From positions 62,001 to 126,000 of the forward strand of contig NZ_KQ758470.1 of assembly GCF_001456955.1 (NCBI RefSeq): 64,000 bases of DNA, given 5' to 3'. Source of the stretch: Microbacterium enclense (GTDB lineage Bacteria > Actinomycetota > Actinomycetes > Actinomycetales > Microbacteriaceae). Position numbers and translations under genes: made by a program. The notes under the pieces were generated by a model. The model saw only the letters and a list, made by a program, of their open reading frames with translations, searched no databases and was not told the DNA's origin. Below are positions 41,322 through 50,352 of the stretch, one piece after another. How positions within the stretch are numbered: position 1 is the first letter of the stretch; every line of letters begins with the position of its first letter.

Positions 41322-44300
41322 TCAGCGCGCGAGCGCTTCCTTCATGATCGCGGCGTGCTCGTTCGCGTGCACCTTCGGCGAGCCGGTCGCCGTCGATGCG
41401 GCAGCCGCACGCGAGATGCGGCGCACCGGGCGACCTCCGAGCCGATCGGCGACCTCGAGGGCGATGAACGGCCACGCACCCTGGTTCTCGGGCTCGTCCT
41501 GCACCCAGACCAGTTCGGCGTTCGGGTACTCCGCGAGCACCCGGGTGAGCTCCTCGATCGGTGCCGGGTAGTACTGCTCGAGGCGCACGAGGGCGATCTC
41601 GGGGTTGGGGTTCTTGTCGAGCTCCGCGCGCAGATCCCAGTGGATCTTGCCGGCGTGCAGCAGCACGCGCGTGACGGCGCCGCGGTCGATGCCCCGGTCG
41701 TCATCGAGCACCGGCTCGAACCGGCCCGAGAGGAAGTCCTCGACGGGGCTCGTCGCGCCGCGCAGGCGCAACATGGCCTTGGGAGTGAAGACCACGAGCG
41801 GGCGACGGGGGCGCTGGTACGCCTGTCGACGCAGCAGGTGGAAGTACGACGCGGGGGTCGAGGGACGCGCCACGATCATGTTGTCTTGCGCGCACATCTG
41901 CAGGTAGCGCTCGATACGGGCCGACGAGTGGTCGGGGCCCTGACCCTCGTAACCGTGGGGGAGGAGCAGCACGACGCTCGACTGCTGCGCCCACTTCTGG
42001 TCGGCCGACGAGATGAACTCGTCGATGACCGACTGCGCACCGTTGGCGAAGTCGCCGAACTGCGCTTCCCACAGCACGAGGGCGTCGGAGCGTTCCACCG
42101 AGTAGCCGTACTCGAACGCCATGGCCGCGTACTCGCTGAGCAACGAGTCGTAGACCCAGAAGCGGCCCTGGTTCTCGCTGAGGTTGGCCAGTGGCAACCA
42201 TTCCTGACCGTTGCTGCGGTCGTGCAGCACGGAGTGGCGCTGCACGAAGGTGCCGCGGCGCGAGTCCTGACCCGCGAGGCGTACCGGCGTGCCTTCCATC
42301 AGCACGGAGCCGAAGGCGAGGAGCTCGCCGAAGGCCCAGTCGATGTTGCCGTTGCGGCTCATGTCGAGGCGCTTGTCGAGCAGCTGCTGGAGCTTGGCGT
42401 GCACCGTGAAGCCGTCGGGCTTGTTCACGAACGCGTCGCCGATGTGCTGCACGACCTCGCGCGCGACGCCCGTCGTCTCGGGCTCGCCGACAGCCGGCTC
42501 GTCGGCGGCATCCGTGGTCACGACCGGGTTGGTCCCGGTCTCGGCCTCGTGCGTGTCGGCGAAGGCGACCTCGAGACGGTTCTGGAAGTCCTGCTTCGCC
42601 TGCTCGTACTCGTCTTCGGTGATGTCGCCGCGACCGACGAGCGACTCGGTGTAGAGCCGTCGCACGGACCGCTTCGCCTCGATGAGGTTGGTCATCAGGG
42701 GCTGGGTCATCGAGGGGTCGTCGCCCTCGTTGTGACCGCGACGGCGGTAGCAGACGAGGTCGATGACGATGTCGCGATGGAATTCTTCGCGGTACAGGAA
42801 CGCGAGCTCCGCCGCGCGGACGACCGCCTCGGGGTCGTCGCCGTTCACGTGCAGGATCGGCGCCTGGATGGTCTTCGCCACGTCCGTGGCGTAGACGGAG
42901 GTGCGCGCGTCGGTCGGAGTGGTGGTGAAGCCGACCTGGTTGTTCACCACGACGTGGATCGTGCCGCCGGTGCGGTAACCGCGCAGCTGCGACATCTGCA
43001 GCGTCTCGACCACGACGCCCTGGCCCGCGAACGCGGCGTCGCCGTGCACGAGGATGGGCAGCCACGAGAACGTGCCGATGGGCTTGCGGTCCTGCTTGGC
43101 ACGCACGATGCCTTCGAGCACGCCGTCGACGGTCTCGAGGTGAGACGGGTTGGCGGCCAGGTAGACGGGCAGTTCGTCGCCGTTGTCGCCGACGAAGGTC
43201 CCCTCGGTGCCGAGGTGGTACTTCACGTCGCCCGAGCCGCGCTTGCTGCCGATGGCGACCGCGCCCTCGAACTCGCGGAACACGTGGCCGTAGGTCTTGC
43301 CCGCGATGTTGGTGAGGACGTTGAGGCGACCGCGGTGGGCCATGCCGATCGCGGCACCGTCGAGGCCGACGGAGGCCGCGCCCTGCAGGATCTGGTCGAG
43401 CAGCGGGATGAGCGACTCGCCGCCCTCGAGGCTGAAGCGCTTCTGGCCGACGTACTTCGTCTGCAGGAAGGTCTCGAAGGCCTCGGCCTGGTTGAGCTTC
43501 GACAGGATGCGCAGCTGCTCGTCGTGACCCGGCTTGGTGTACTTGACCTCGACGTTGCGCTGGAACCACTGGCGCTGCGCGGGGTCTTGGATGTGCATGT
43601 ACTCGACGCCGATGGTGCGGCAGTAGGAATCGCGCAGGACGCCGAGGATGTCGCGCAGCTTGGCGACGCGCTTTCCGCCGAGGCCGCCGGTGACGAACTC
43701 GCGGTCGAGGTCCCAGAAGGTCAGACCGTGCGACTCGATCTCGAGGTCGGGGTGCGTGCGCTGGACGTATTCGAGCGGATCGATGTCGGCCATGAGGTGG
43801 CCGCGCACGCGGAACGAGTTGATGAGCTCCTGGACGCGGGCGCTCTTGTCGATGCGCTCGGAGATGTCGACGCTGATGTCGGCCGCCCAATGGATGGGGG
43901 CGTAGGGGATGCGCAGCGCGGCGAAGATGTCGTCGTAGAAGCCGCGCTGGCCGATGAGCAGCTCGTGCACCTTCTTGAGGAACTCGCCGGAGCCGGCGCC
44001 CTGGATGACGCGGTGGTCGTAGGTGCTGGTGAGGGTGATCGTCTTGCCGATCGCCAACTCGTTGAGCGTCTTCTCGCTCGCACCCATGAACTCGGCGGGG
44101 TAGTCGAGGGCGCCCGCGCCGATGATCGCACCCTGGCCGCGCATGAGGCGCGGGACCGAATGCACGGTGCCGATGCCGCCGGGGTTGGTGAGCGAGACCG
44201 TGGTGCCCTGGAAGTCGCCCGGGGTGAGCTTGTTGCCGCGGGCGCGCCGCACGAGGTCTTCGTAGGAGGCGAGGAACTCGCCGAACGTGAGCGTGTCGGC

Positions 44301-45014
44301 CCGCTTGATGCTCGGCACGAGCAGGGCGCGCGAGCCGTCGGGCTTGGGCATGTCGATCGCGATACCGAGGTTGACGTGCGCGGGGGCGACGACCGAAGGC
44401 TTGCCGTCGACCTCGGCGTAGTACACGTTCTGGCTCGGGAACTCCTTGAGCGCCTGGATCAGCGCCCAGCCGATCAGGTGGGTGAAGCTCACCTTGCCGC
44501 CGCGCGTGCGCGACATGTGGTTGTTGATGACGATGCGGTTGTCGATCATCAACTTCGCCGGGATCGTGCGGACGCTGGTGGCGGTGGGCACCGTCAGGGA
44601 GTCGTCCATGTTGGATGCCAGGGCCTTCGGCATCCCCTTGAGAACCGTCACGCGGTCTTCTTCGGTGCTCTCGGCACCCGTCGACGGCAGGGCGTTCGGG
44701 GCCTGCGCCGGGATCGGCTGCGGGGCCGCCGGCTTCGTCGTGGTGCGAGCGACCGGCGCCTGACCGACCACGGGGATCGGGGCGGTCACCGGCTTGGGCT
44801 CCGAGCCCGTCGGCGCCGGCGGCGCGGCAGGCGGGGGAGCGGCGGCGGAGGACCCGTCGACGACCGGGTGGTACGCCTCCAGGATCGGCCACCAGGCCTT
44901 GTCTACGGAGTGCTTGTCGACTTTGAACTGTTCGTAGAGTTCGTCTACGAGCCACTCGTTCGCGCCGAACTCGCCCTCGCTCGAAGTACCGACGCCCGTC
45001 ACCTGGCTCGACAC
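41322..45014 (-). CDS. kgd: Multifunctional 2-oxoglutarate dehydrogenase E1/succinyltransferase (Kgd/OdhA)
   Basis: A 1230-residue actinobacterial fusion enzyme of the TCA cycle. A short N-terminal E1-type segment (FGANEWLVDELYEQFKVD) and a Pro/Ala linker precede the acyltransferase domain, with catalytic STYDHRVIQGAGSGEFL near residues 320-340. The ThDP-dependent E1 domain follows, with GMAHRGRLNVL and DLVCYRRRGHNEGDDPS. There is no lipoyl domain, as expected for this class, which works with the pyruvate dehydrogenase complex. The GTG at 45014 fits family length. The gene is divergent from guaB1. The very long opposite-strand frames are shadows of its codon bias. Confidence 0.97.
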   Translation of the reverse strand: MSSQVTGVGTSSEGEFGANEWLVDELYEQFKVDKHSVDKAWWPILEAYHPVVDGSSAAAPPPAAPPAPTGSEPKPVTAPIPVVGQAPVARTTTKPAAPQPIPAQAPNALPSTGAESTEEDRVTVLKGMPKALASNMDDSLTVPTATSVRTIPAKLMIDNRIVINNHMSRTRGGKVSFTHLIGWALIQALKEFPSQNVYYAEVDGKPSVVAPAHVNLGIAIDMPKPDGSRALLVPSIKRADTLTFGEFLASYEDLVRRARGNKLTPGDFQGTTVSLTNPGGIGTVHSVPRLMRGQGAIIGAGALDYPAEFMGASEKTLNELAIGKTITLTSTYDHRVIQGAGSGEFLKKVHELLIGQRGFYDDIFAALRIPYAPIHWAADISVDISERIDKSARVQELINSFRVRGHLMADIDPLEYVQRTHPDLEIESHGLTFWDLDREFVTGGLGGKRVAKLRDILGVLRDSYCRTIGVEYMHIQDPAQRQWFQRNVEVKYTKPGHDEQLRILSKLNQAEAFETFLQTKYVGQKRFSLEGGESLIPLLDQILQGAASVGLDGAAIGMAHRGRLNVLTNIAGKTYGHVFREFEGAVAIGSKRGSGDVKYHLGTEGTFVGDNGDELPVYLAANPSHLETVDGVLEGIVRAKQDRKPIGTFSWLPILVHGDAAFAGQGVVVETLQMSQLRGYRTGGTIHVVVNNQVGFTTTPTDARTSVYATDVAKTIQAPILHVNGDDPEAVVRAAELAFLYREEFHRDIVIDLVCYRRRGHNEGDDPSMTQPLMTNLIEAKRSVRRLYTESLVGRGDITEDEYEQAKQDFQNRLEVAFADTHEAETGTNPVVTTDAADEPAVGEPETTGVAREVVQHIGDAFVNKPDGFTVHAKLQQLLDKRLDMSRNGNIDWAFGELLAFGSVLMEGTPVRLAGQDSRRGTFVQRHSVLHDRSNGQEWLPLANLSENQGRFWVYDSLLSEYAAMAFEYGYSVERSDALVLWEAQFGDFANGAQSVIDEFISSADQKWAQQSSVVLLLPHGYEGQGPDHSSARIERYLQMCAQDNMIVARPSTPASYFHLLRRQAYQRPRRPLVVFTPKAMLRLRGATSPVEDFLSGRFEPVLDDDRGIDRGAVTRVLLHAGKIHWDLRAELDKNPNPEIALVRLEQYYPAPIEELTRVLAEYPNAELVWVQDEPENQGAWPFIALEVADRLGGRPVRRISRAAAASTATGSPKVHANEHAAIMKEALAR

Positions 45015-45121
45015 AGTCGATCGCCTGCTTTCCTCGATGAAGATTCCTGTGGATGCGCCGACGTCGCCGTCACGCGCGCCCTCAACCCTAGCCGAGGATT
45101 TCTCCCGCGAACGGGGGCCTT

Positions 45122-45127
45122 TACATT
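45122..45127 (+). promoter_or_regulatory. Possible -10 box (TACATT) of guaB1
   Basis: It lies 25 nt before the ATG at 45153, leaving room for the GAGGTGG site at 45141-45147. Confidence 0.4.
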
Positions 45128-45152
45128 CCCGTGATGTGGTGAGGTGGATGCC

Positions 45153-46613
45153 ATGGAGTTCTCCGGCGCGCAGCCCGAAGTCGACCTCACCTACTCGGAC
45201 GTGTTCCTCGTCCCGCGTCATTCCGAGGTGCGCAGCCGCCTCGACGTGGACCTCGCGCCGGCCGACGGCAGCGGGGCCACCTTGCCCTTGGTCTCGGCGA
45301 ACATGAACTCGGTGACGGGCACGCGATTGGCCGCCGCTCTGGCGCGTCGCGGCGGTCTCGGGGTGCTTCCGCAAGACCTCCCCCTGCCCGAGCTGCTCGA
45401 GGCGGTCGAGTGGGTGAAGTCGCAGCCCGTCGCCTGGGATGCGCCGCTGGTGTTGCCGCCGGGGGCCACGGTCGCCGACGCGCGCCTGCTGCTGCCGCCG
45501 GTGAGCGGGCGGGGCATCGTCGTCGCCGACGCACGCGACGACGGATCGATCGACCTGGCCGGCTTCCGCGGCATCGTGCCGGCCACGCGCCTGGCCACCG
45601 CCCTGCTCGACGCCACCCTCGGCGACATCACCCGAGGCGAGACCCCGGTCATCGAGGCGTCGCGGATCGGCGACCCCCGGGCTGTGTTCACGCTGATCGA
45701 AGAGACCGGGGCCGACGTGGTCGCGGTCGTCGATGACGACCGCGTGGTCGGCACCCTGTCGCTGCGCAGCGCGCTGCGCGATTCGGTCTACCGCCCCGGC
45801 GTCGACGCGGACGGGCGCCTCATCGTCGCCGCGGCGGTGGGCATCAACGGCGACGTCGCCGGCAAGGCGCGCGCTCTCGCGGCCGCCGGTGTGGATGTGC
45901 TGGTGGTCGACACCGCGCACGGGCACCAGGCGCAGATGCTCCGGGCGCTGCGCGAGGTCGCGGCTCTGGATCTCGGCATCCCGATCGCCGCCGGCAATGT
46001 GGTCACCGCCGAGGGCGTGCGCGACCTGACCGATGCCGGCGCGACCATCCTCAAGGTCGGGGTGGGACCGGGGGCCATGTGCACGACGCGCATGATGACC
46101 GCGGTCGGCCGCCCGCAGTTCTCGGCCGTGCTCGAGACCGCCGAGGCGGCGCGCAGCGTCGGCGCGCACGTATGGGCCGACGGCGGCGTGCGCTACCCGC
46201 GCGACGTCGCTCTCGCGCTCGCCGCGGGCGCGGCATCCGTCATGATCGGCTCGTGGTTCGCGGGCACGATCGAATCGCCGGGGCGGCTGCTCACCGACGA
46301 CACCGGGCTGCTCTACAAGGAGTCGTGGGGCATGGCCTCGACCAAGGCGGTGCAGGGGCGGTTCGGTCGACTGGATCCGTTCGAGCGTGCCCGCAAGGAG
46401 CTGTTCGCCGAGGGGATCTCGTCGTCGCGCATCTACCTCGACCCGCAGCGGCCGGGTCTGGAGGACCTTCTCGACATGATCACGTCGGGCGTGCGCTCGT
46501 CGTTCACCTACGCCGGCGCGTCCACGGTGGCCCAGTTCCACGAGCGGGCTCGCGTCGGGCTGCAGTCCGCGGCCGGCTACGAGGAGGGCAAGGCGCTCCC
46601 CGTCAGCTGGTGA
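45153..46613 (+). CDS. guaB1: GuaB1-family IMP dehydrogenase-related protein (probable GMP reductase)
   Basis: A 486-residue TIM-barrel enzyme with a central CBS-pair insertion (about residues 95-215). The N-terminus is LTYSDVFLVPRHSEV. The catalytic loop is KVGVGPGAMCTTRMM with Cys310, and WADGGVRYPRDVALALAAGA is the phosphate-binding end. Sequence features (NMNSVTG, GGLGVLPQDLP) place it in the actinobacterial GuaB1 group, shown in mycobacteria to be a GMP reductase rather than an IMP dehydrogenase. The ATG at 45153 is preferred over a GTG three codons upstream because of the GAGGTGG site. Its 3' end overlaps the convergent GH76 gene by 11 bp. Confidence 0.92.
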   Translation: MEFSGAQPEVDLTYSDVFLVPRHSEVRSRLDVDLAPADGSGATLPLVSANMNSVTGTRLAAALARRGGLGVLPQDLPLPELLEAVEWVKSQPVAWDAPLVLPPGATVADARLLLPPVSGRGIVVADARDDGSIDLAGFRGIVPATRLATALLDATLGDITRGETPVIEASRIGDPRAVFTLIEETGADVVAVVDDDRVVGTLSLRSALRDSVYRPGVDADGRLIVAAAVGINGDVAGKARALAAAGVDVLVVDTAHGHQAQMLRALREVAALDLGIPIAAGNVVTAEGVRDLTDAGATILKVGVGPGAMCTTRMMTAVGRPQFSAVLETAEAARSVGAHVWADGGVRYPRDVALALAAGAASVMIGSWFAGTIESPGRLLTDDTGLLYKESWGMASTKAVQGRFGRLDPFERARKELFAEGISSSRIYLDPQRPGLEDLLDMITSGVRSSFTYAGASTVAQFHERARVGLQSAAGYEEGKALPVSW

Positions 46614-47634
46614 GACCCGACACCTGCACGTCGGCCTCGAGAGTGATCCACGCGCCGAGCTGCACCGAGAGGTCGAGGTCGTCGCCCTCCGCGCGGGCGG
46701 GTCGGCGCGGGTCGGCGGAGAACAGGCCGTCGCGGCGCCCGTTCCACAGCGCCTCGGCGTTGCGGTGCACGAGATCATGGGCGGCGCGGGATACCTCGCG
46801 ATGCTCGTCGTTCGCGACGTCGCGGGCGAACCACTCCGCGGCTTCCGCCAGATAACGGGCGAGGATGCCGGAGAACAAGCCGCCGTCGCCACCACCGGCG
46901 GCGGGGAAGAGCCCCCCGTCCGCCTCGCACCAGCGCTCGACCGCGCGCACGAGCGAGATCGCCCGCGCCTCGTGGGCTTCGCGGGCGTCGGCATCGGGCG
47001 CCCCCTCGGCCAGGGCGAGGGCCGAGCCGATCGCGACGCCCTGGTTGTACGTCCACAGCTCGCTGCGGACGGTGCCGTGCTCGACGCCGTCGCGCACCAG
47101 GCCCGTCGCCGGGTCGTCGAGGGTCGCCGCGACCCAGGCGTCGAGATCGACGGCCGATCCCCGTCGCGCCGACCACGCCAGGGCGATCGCCGCCGGCCCG
47201 TTGGCGGGCGCGTTGTAGAGCGCACTGCCGACCGCCCACGGCAGAGCCCCGACGGTCGGGTCGACGGCGTCGCCGAGCCGCCGCGTCAGGCGGTCGACCC
47301 GGCGGTCGTGCAGGTCGTAGCGCTGCAGGGCGAGGGTCATCCACGCCACGTCGTCGTAGAACGGCGTCGTCCAGCGCCCGAGCGTGCGCAGCGTGACACC
47401 GCGGTGGATCGCCCGCAGGAGGCGACCGCGGCGCGGATCGGGGCGGTGCTCCTGCGCATCGCGCAGCACGTGCAACAGGTGGGCGTGCCACCAGTAATGC
47501 CAGGTCGTCGCGCCCGGGACGCCCGTCGGCCCGGCGTGCGCCCACGCGACCGGCCCGTAGCGGTGGACGTAGCGGCGGACGACGGCCGACTCTGCGGCCA
47601 TGGCACGCGCCTGCGCGGGGGATTCGGCATCCAT
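46603..47634 (-). CDS. Glycoside hydrolase family 76 (alpha-1,6-mannanase-like) protein
   Basis: A 343-residue (alpha/alpha)6-barrel type protein with no signal peptide, so probably cytoplasmic. The GH76 Asp-Asp signature is in PFYDDVAWMTLALQRYD. Further conserved pieces are NAPANGPAAIALAW, ELWTYNQGVAIGSALALAEG and GGDGGLFSGILARYLAEAAEW. The family cleaves alpha-1,6-mannan; cytoplasmic actinobacterial members may act on internal mannosides, but substrate is unknown. The ATG at 47634 has an upstream GGAGG. Confidence 0.85.
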   Translation of the reverse strand: MDAESPAQARAMAAESAVVRRYVHRYGPVAWAHAGPTGVPGATTWHYWWHAHLLHVLRDAQEHRPDPRRGRLLRAIHRGVTLRTLGRWTTPFYDDVAWMTLALQRYDLHDRRVDRLTRRLGDAVDPTVGALPWAVGSALYNAPANGPAAIALAWSARRGSAVDLDAWVAATLDDPATGLVRDGVEHGTVRSELWTYNQGVAIGSALALAEGAPDADAREAHEARAISLVRAVERWCEADGGLFPAAGGGDGGLFSGILARYLAEAAEWFARDVANDEHREVSRAAHDLVHRNAEALWNGRRDGLFSADPRRPARAEGDDLDLSVQLGAWITLEADVQVSGLTS

Positions 47635-47696
47635 CCCCCTATCCTCCACAGGTGCGGGGTGGGGACGATCCGGATGCCGCGGGGTCGGGACTGCCA

Positions 47697-47702
47697 TAGA
47701 AT
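47697..47702 (+). promoter_or_regulatory. -10 box (TAGAAT) before the leader ORF
   Basis: It lies 10 nt before the ATG at 47713. Transcription would begin within a few bases of that codon. Confidence 0.5.
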
Positions 47703-47712
47703 CATCGGCACG

Positions 47713-47790
47713 ATGGACGACCCTCCCAGTTGTAGACCCACGCCCCACCGACCCTCTTCCGCCGAACGCTCGAGCGGGGGTGATGCCTGA
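47713..47790 (+). CDS. Asp/Pro-rich leader peptide ORF (25 aa) upstream of a Mg2+-transporter-family gene
   Basis: A 25-codon ORF beginning MDDPPSCRPTPHRP. Its UGA overlaps the AUG of the next gene by one base (TGATG). It is the first start codon after a TAGAAT box, so it would be read as a nearly leaderless ORF. The opening Asp-Asp-Pro-Pro and five Pro in the first 14 codons recall the E. coli/Salmonella MgtL leader (Glu-Pro-Asp-Pro start), in which acidic/Pro codons destabilise ribosomes at low Mg2+ and so switch on a Mg2+ transporter gene. The downstream gene is a CNNM/CorC-type transporter. The mpfA-type gene's GGGGG ribosome site lies inside this ORF. Coding and regulation are inferred. 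Confidence 0.5.
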   Translation: MDDPPSCRPTPHRPSSAERSSGGDA

Positions 47791-49130
47791 TGGATTACGT
47801 CATGCTGGGCGTGGGGCTGCTTCTCACCGTGGGAACCGGACTGTTCGTCGCGAGCGAGTTCGCCCTCGTCAACCTCGACCGCGCCGATCTCGAGGCCCGC
47901 CGCGACGCCGGCGAGTCACGACTGTCGCTGACCATCGACGCCCTGCGCATCACCTCGACGCACCTGTCGAGCGCGCAGCTCGGGATCACGCTGACCACGC
48001 TGCTCACCGGTTACACGATGGAGCCGGCCATCTCGAATCTCCTGCGCCCGGTGTTCGAGGCATGGGGCCTGCCGGAGGCGCTGATCGTCTCGCTCGCCGC
48101 CGTGATCGGCGTCGGCTTCGCGACCGTCCTGTCGATGATCCTGGGTGAGCTCGTGCCGAAGAACTTCGCGCTCGCGATCCCGCGGCAGACGGCGAAGCTC
48201 GTCATCCCGTTCCAGGTGGCCTTCACCGCGGTGTTCAAACCCGCGATCCTCGTGCTCAACGGCAGCGCGAACGGCGTGCTGCGCGCCATGGGCGTCGAAC
48301 CGAAAGAAGAGCTGTCGGGCGCCCGGTCGGCCGAGGAGCTGTCGAGCCTGGTCAAGCGCTCGGCCAGCGCCGGCATGCTCGAGAAAGACACGGCCTCGCT
48401 GCTGGATCGCAGCCTCACGTTCGCGCGCCTGAGCGCCGCCGACGTCATGACCCCGCGCCCCAGCGTGCACGCACTCGCCGCCGGTGACCCGGCCGACGAC
48501 GTCGTCCAGCTCGCGCGGCGTACCGGCCACAGCCGCTTCCCGGTCTACGGCGAATCGATGGACGACATCGTCGGGGTCGTGCACCTGAAGGCGGCCATCG
48601 GGGTGCCGCGCGAGAAGCGCGGCGAGGTGCCGGTCGCGGCCCTCTCGACCGAGCCGCTGCGCGTTCCCGAGACCGTCCACCTCGACACGCTCGTCTCCGA
48701 GCTGCGGTCACGGGGCTATCAGATGGCCATCGTCGTCGACGAGTACGGCGGCACCGCCGGCGTCGTGACCCTCGAGGACCTCGTGGAAGAGATCGTCGGA
48801 GAGGTGCTCGACGAGCACGACCGCTCGCGCGCCGGAGTCGTGAGGTCTGCGGCATCCATCACGTTCCCCGGTGACCTGCGACCCGACGAGGTGCTCGATC
48901 GCGCCGGTGTGCGCGTGCCCGAGGGCGAGGTCTACGACACCGTGGGCGGTTTCATCATGGCGGCGCTGGAGCGCATCCCGGTCGTCGGCGACACCGTCGA
49001 CATCGACGACGGCGTGCTCGCGGTGCAGCGCATGGACGGCCGTCGCGTCGACCGCGTGCAGTTCACGCCCGCCCCGCAGGAGCAGAACGTCGACGACCTC
49101 GTCCGTGCGGCGAAGGGCGGTGATCAGTGA
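47790..49130 (+). CDS. CNNM/CorC-family (hemolysin-type) membrane protein with CBS domains, putative Mg2+ exporter
   Basis: A 446-residue protein. The DUF21/CNNM membrane domain (about 1-190) has [37 protein letters not shown] and [19 protein letters not shown] pair (about 215-335, [15 protein letters not shown] to [23 protein letters not shown]) and a C-terminal CorC_HlyC domain (about 355-430) follow. Members such as MpfA protect against Mg2+ excess. The start overlaps a short leader ORF, and the stop overlaps the next, paralogous gene. Confidence 0.92.
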   Translation: MDYVMLGVGLLLTVGTGLFVASEFALVNLDRADLEARRDAGESRLSLTIDALRITSTHLSSAQLGITLTTLLTGYTMEPAISNLLRPVFEAWGLPEALIVSLAAVIGVGFATVLSMILGELVPKNFALAIPRQTAKLVIPFQVAFTAVFKPAILVLNGSANGVLRAMGVEPKEELSGARSAEELSSLVKRSASAGMLEKDTASLLDRSLTFARLSAADVMTPRPSVHALAAGDPADDVVQLARRTGHSRFPVYGESMDDIVGVVHLKAAIGVPREKRGEVPVAALSTEPLRVPETVHLDTLVSELRSRGYQMAIVVDEYGGTAGVVTLEDLVEEIVGEVLDEHDRSRAGVVRSAASITFPGDLRPDEVLDRAGVRVPEGEVYDTVGGFIMAALERIPVVGDTVDIDDGVLAVQRMDGRRVDRVQFTPAPQEQNVDDLVRAAKGGDQ

Positions 49131-50185
49131 TGAGCGATTGGGCGGGAATCGCGTGGCTGGTCGTGCTGCTGGTCGCGAATGCCTTCTTCGTCGGCGCGGA
49201 GTTCGCCGTCATCTCGGCGCGTCGGTCGCAGATCGAACCGCACGCCGACCGCGGCTCGCGGGCCGCGAAGACGGCGCTGTACGCGATGGAGCACGCCACG
49301 CTCATGCTGGCGACGTGTCAGCTCGGCATCACGATCTGCTCGCTGCTGATCCTGAACGTCTCGGAGCCGGCCATCCACCACCTGCTGGCGGGGCCGCTCG
49401 GTCTCACCGGCATTCCCGAGGCGGCGGTCGACATCGCCTCGTTCGTCGTCGCGCTGCTGATCGTGTCGTATCTGCACGTCGTCTTCGGTGAGATGGTGCC
49501 CAAGAACCTCGCGTTCTCGCTGCCCGATCGCGCGGTGCTCATGCTCGCGCCGCCCCTGGTGGCGGTGTCGAAGGCGTTCCACCCGGTCATCGTGGCGCTG
49601 AACTGGACGGCGAACCACGTGCTGCGTCTCTTCCGCGTCGAGCCGAAAGACGAGGCCGCCTCGACGTACACGCTCGACGAGGTCGCGACGATCGTGACGC
49701 AGTCGCGGCGCGAGGGTGTGCTCGACGACGCCGCAGGCACCGTCACGGCGGTGGTGGAGTTCACCGAGAAGAAGGCCGCCGACATCGCGGTGCCGATGGG
49801 TCAGCTGGTCACACTCCCCGAGACGACGACTCCGGCCGAGATCGAGCGGGCGGTCGCGCAGCACGGCTATTCGCGCTACGTGATCGTCGACCCCGCAGGC
49901 AACCCGACGGGCTACGTGCACTTGAAAGACGTGCTGCGTGCGGCGGAGGGAGCGGATGCCGACATGCTGCGGCCCATCCCGAGCAAACGCGTGCACCACA
50001 TGGTGTCGGTGCTGGAGACGACCGACCTCGAAGATGCTCTCGCGCTCATGCGCCGCTCCGGCCGCCACCTCGCGCAGGTGCGCGACGAGCGCGGCGACGT
50101 GCAGGCCGTGCTGTTCCTCGAGGACGTCATCGAAGAACTGGTCGGCGAGGTGCAGGACGCCACCGAGCGCCGCCGCTTCGTCTGA
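49130..50185 (+). CDS. Second CNNM/CorC-family membrane protein with CBS domains
   Basis: A 351-residue paralogue of the preceding protein. The CNNM domain has FFVGAEFAVISARRSQIEPHAD, ATCQLGITICSLLILN and VFGEMVPKNLAFSLP. The CBS region ends AVLFLEDVIEELVGEVQDATERRRFV. It lacks the C-terminal CorC_HlyC domain of its neighbour. The tandem pair suggests a heteromeric transporter. A GTG at 49127 precedes the chosen ATG by one codon. AAGGGCGG is the likely ribosome site. Confidence 0.9.
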   Translation: MSDWAGIAWLVVLLVANAFFVGAEFAVISARRSQIEPHADRGSRAAKTALYAMEHATLMLATCQLGITICSLLILNVSEPAIHHLLAGPLGLTGIPEAAVDIASFVVALLIVSYLHVVFGEMVPKNLAFSLPDRAVLMLAPPLVAVSKAFHPVIVALNWTANHVLRLFRVEPKDEAASTYTLDEVATIVTQSRREGVLDDAAGTVTAVVEFTEKKAADIAVPMGQLVTLPETTTPAEIERAVAQHGYSRYVIVDPAGNPTGYVHLKDVLRAAEGADADMLRPIPSKRVHHMVSVLETTDLEDALALMRRSGRHLAQVRDERGDVQAVLFLEDVIEELVGEVQDATERRRFV

Positions 50186-50192
50186 CCGCAGA

Positions 50193-50234
50193 ACACCGGA
50201 TGCCACGGGGCCGCGGCCTCGTGGCATCCGGTGT
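50193..50234. terminator. Strong terminator after the CNNM pair
   Basis: A perfect 15-bp stem (ACACCGGATGCCACG and complement) with a 12-nt loop. Convergent gene beyond. Confidence 0.85.
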
Positions 50235-50352
50235 CTTCGTGCCGGCGGCGGGCGACGACATGACCGAGTTCCACCGACCCGACACGGGATGAACATGAAA
50301 CGCGGGTGATCTCGGGAAGCGCGAGTGATCTCGCCGCGGGCCGGCGCGGCGG

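Noticed and set aside
41316-45134. A 1272-codon open frame on the plus strand opposite kgd
   Set aside because: It is the antisense shadow of kgd, whose catalytic motifs are all on the minus strand; high GC suppresses stops in all frames.
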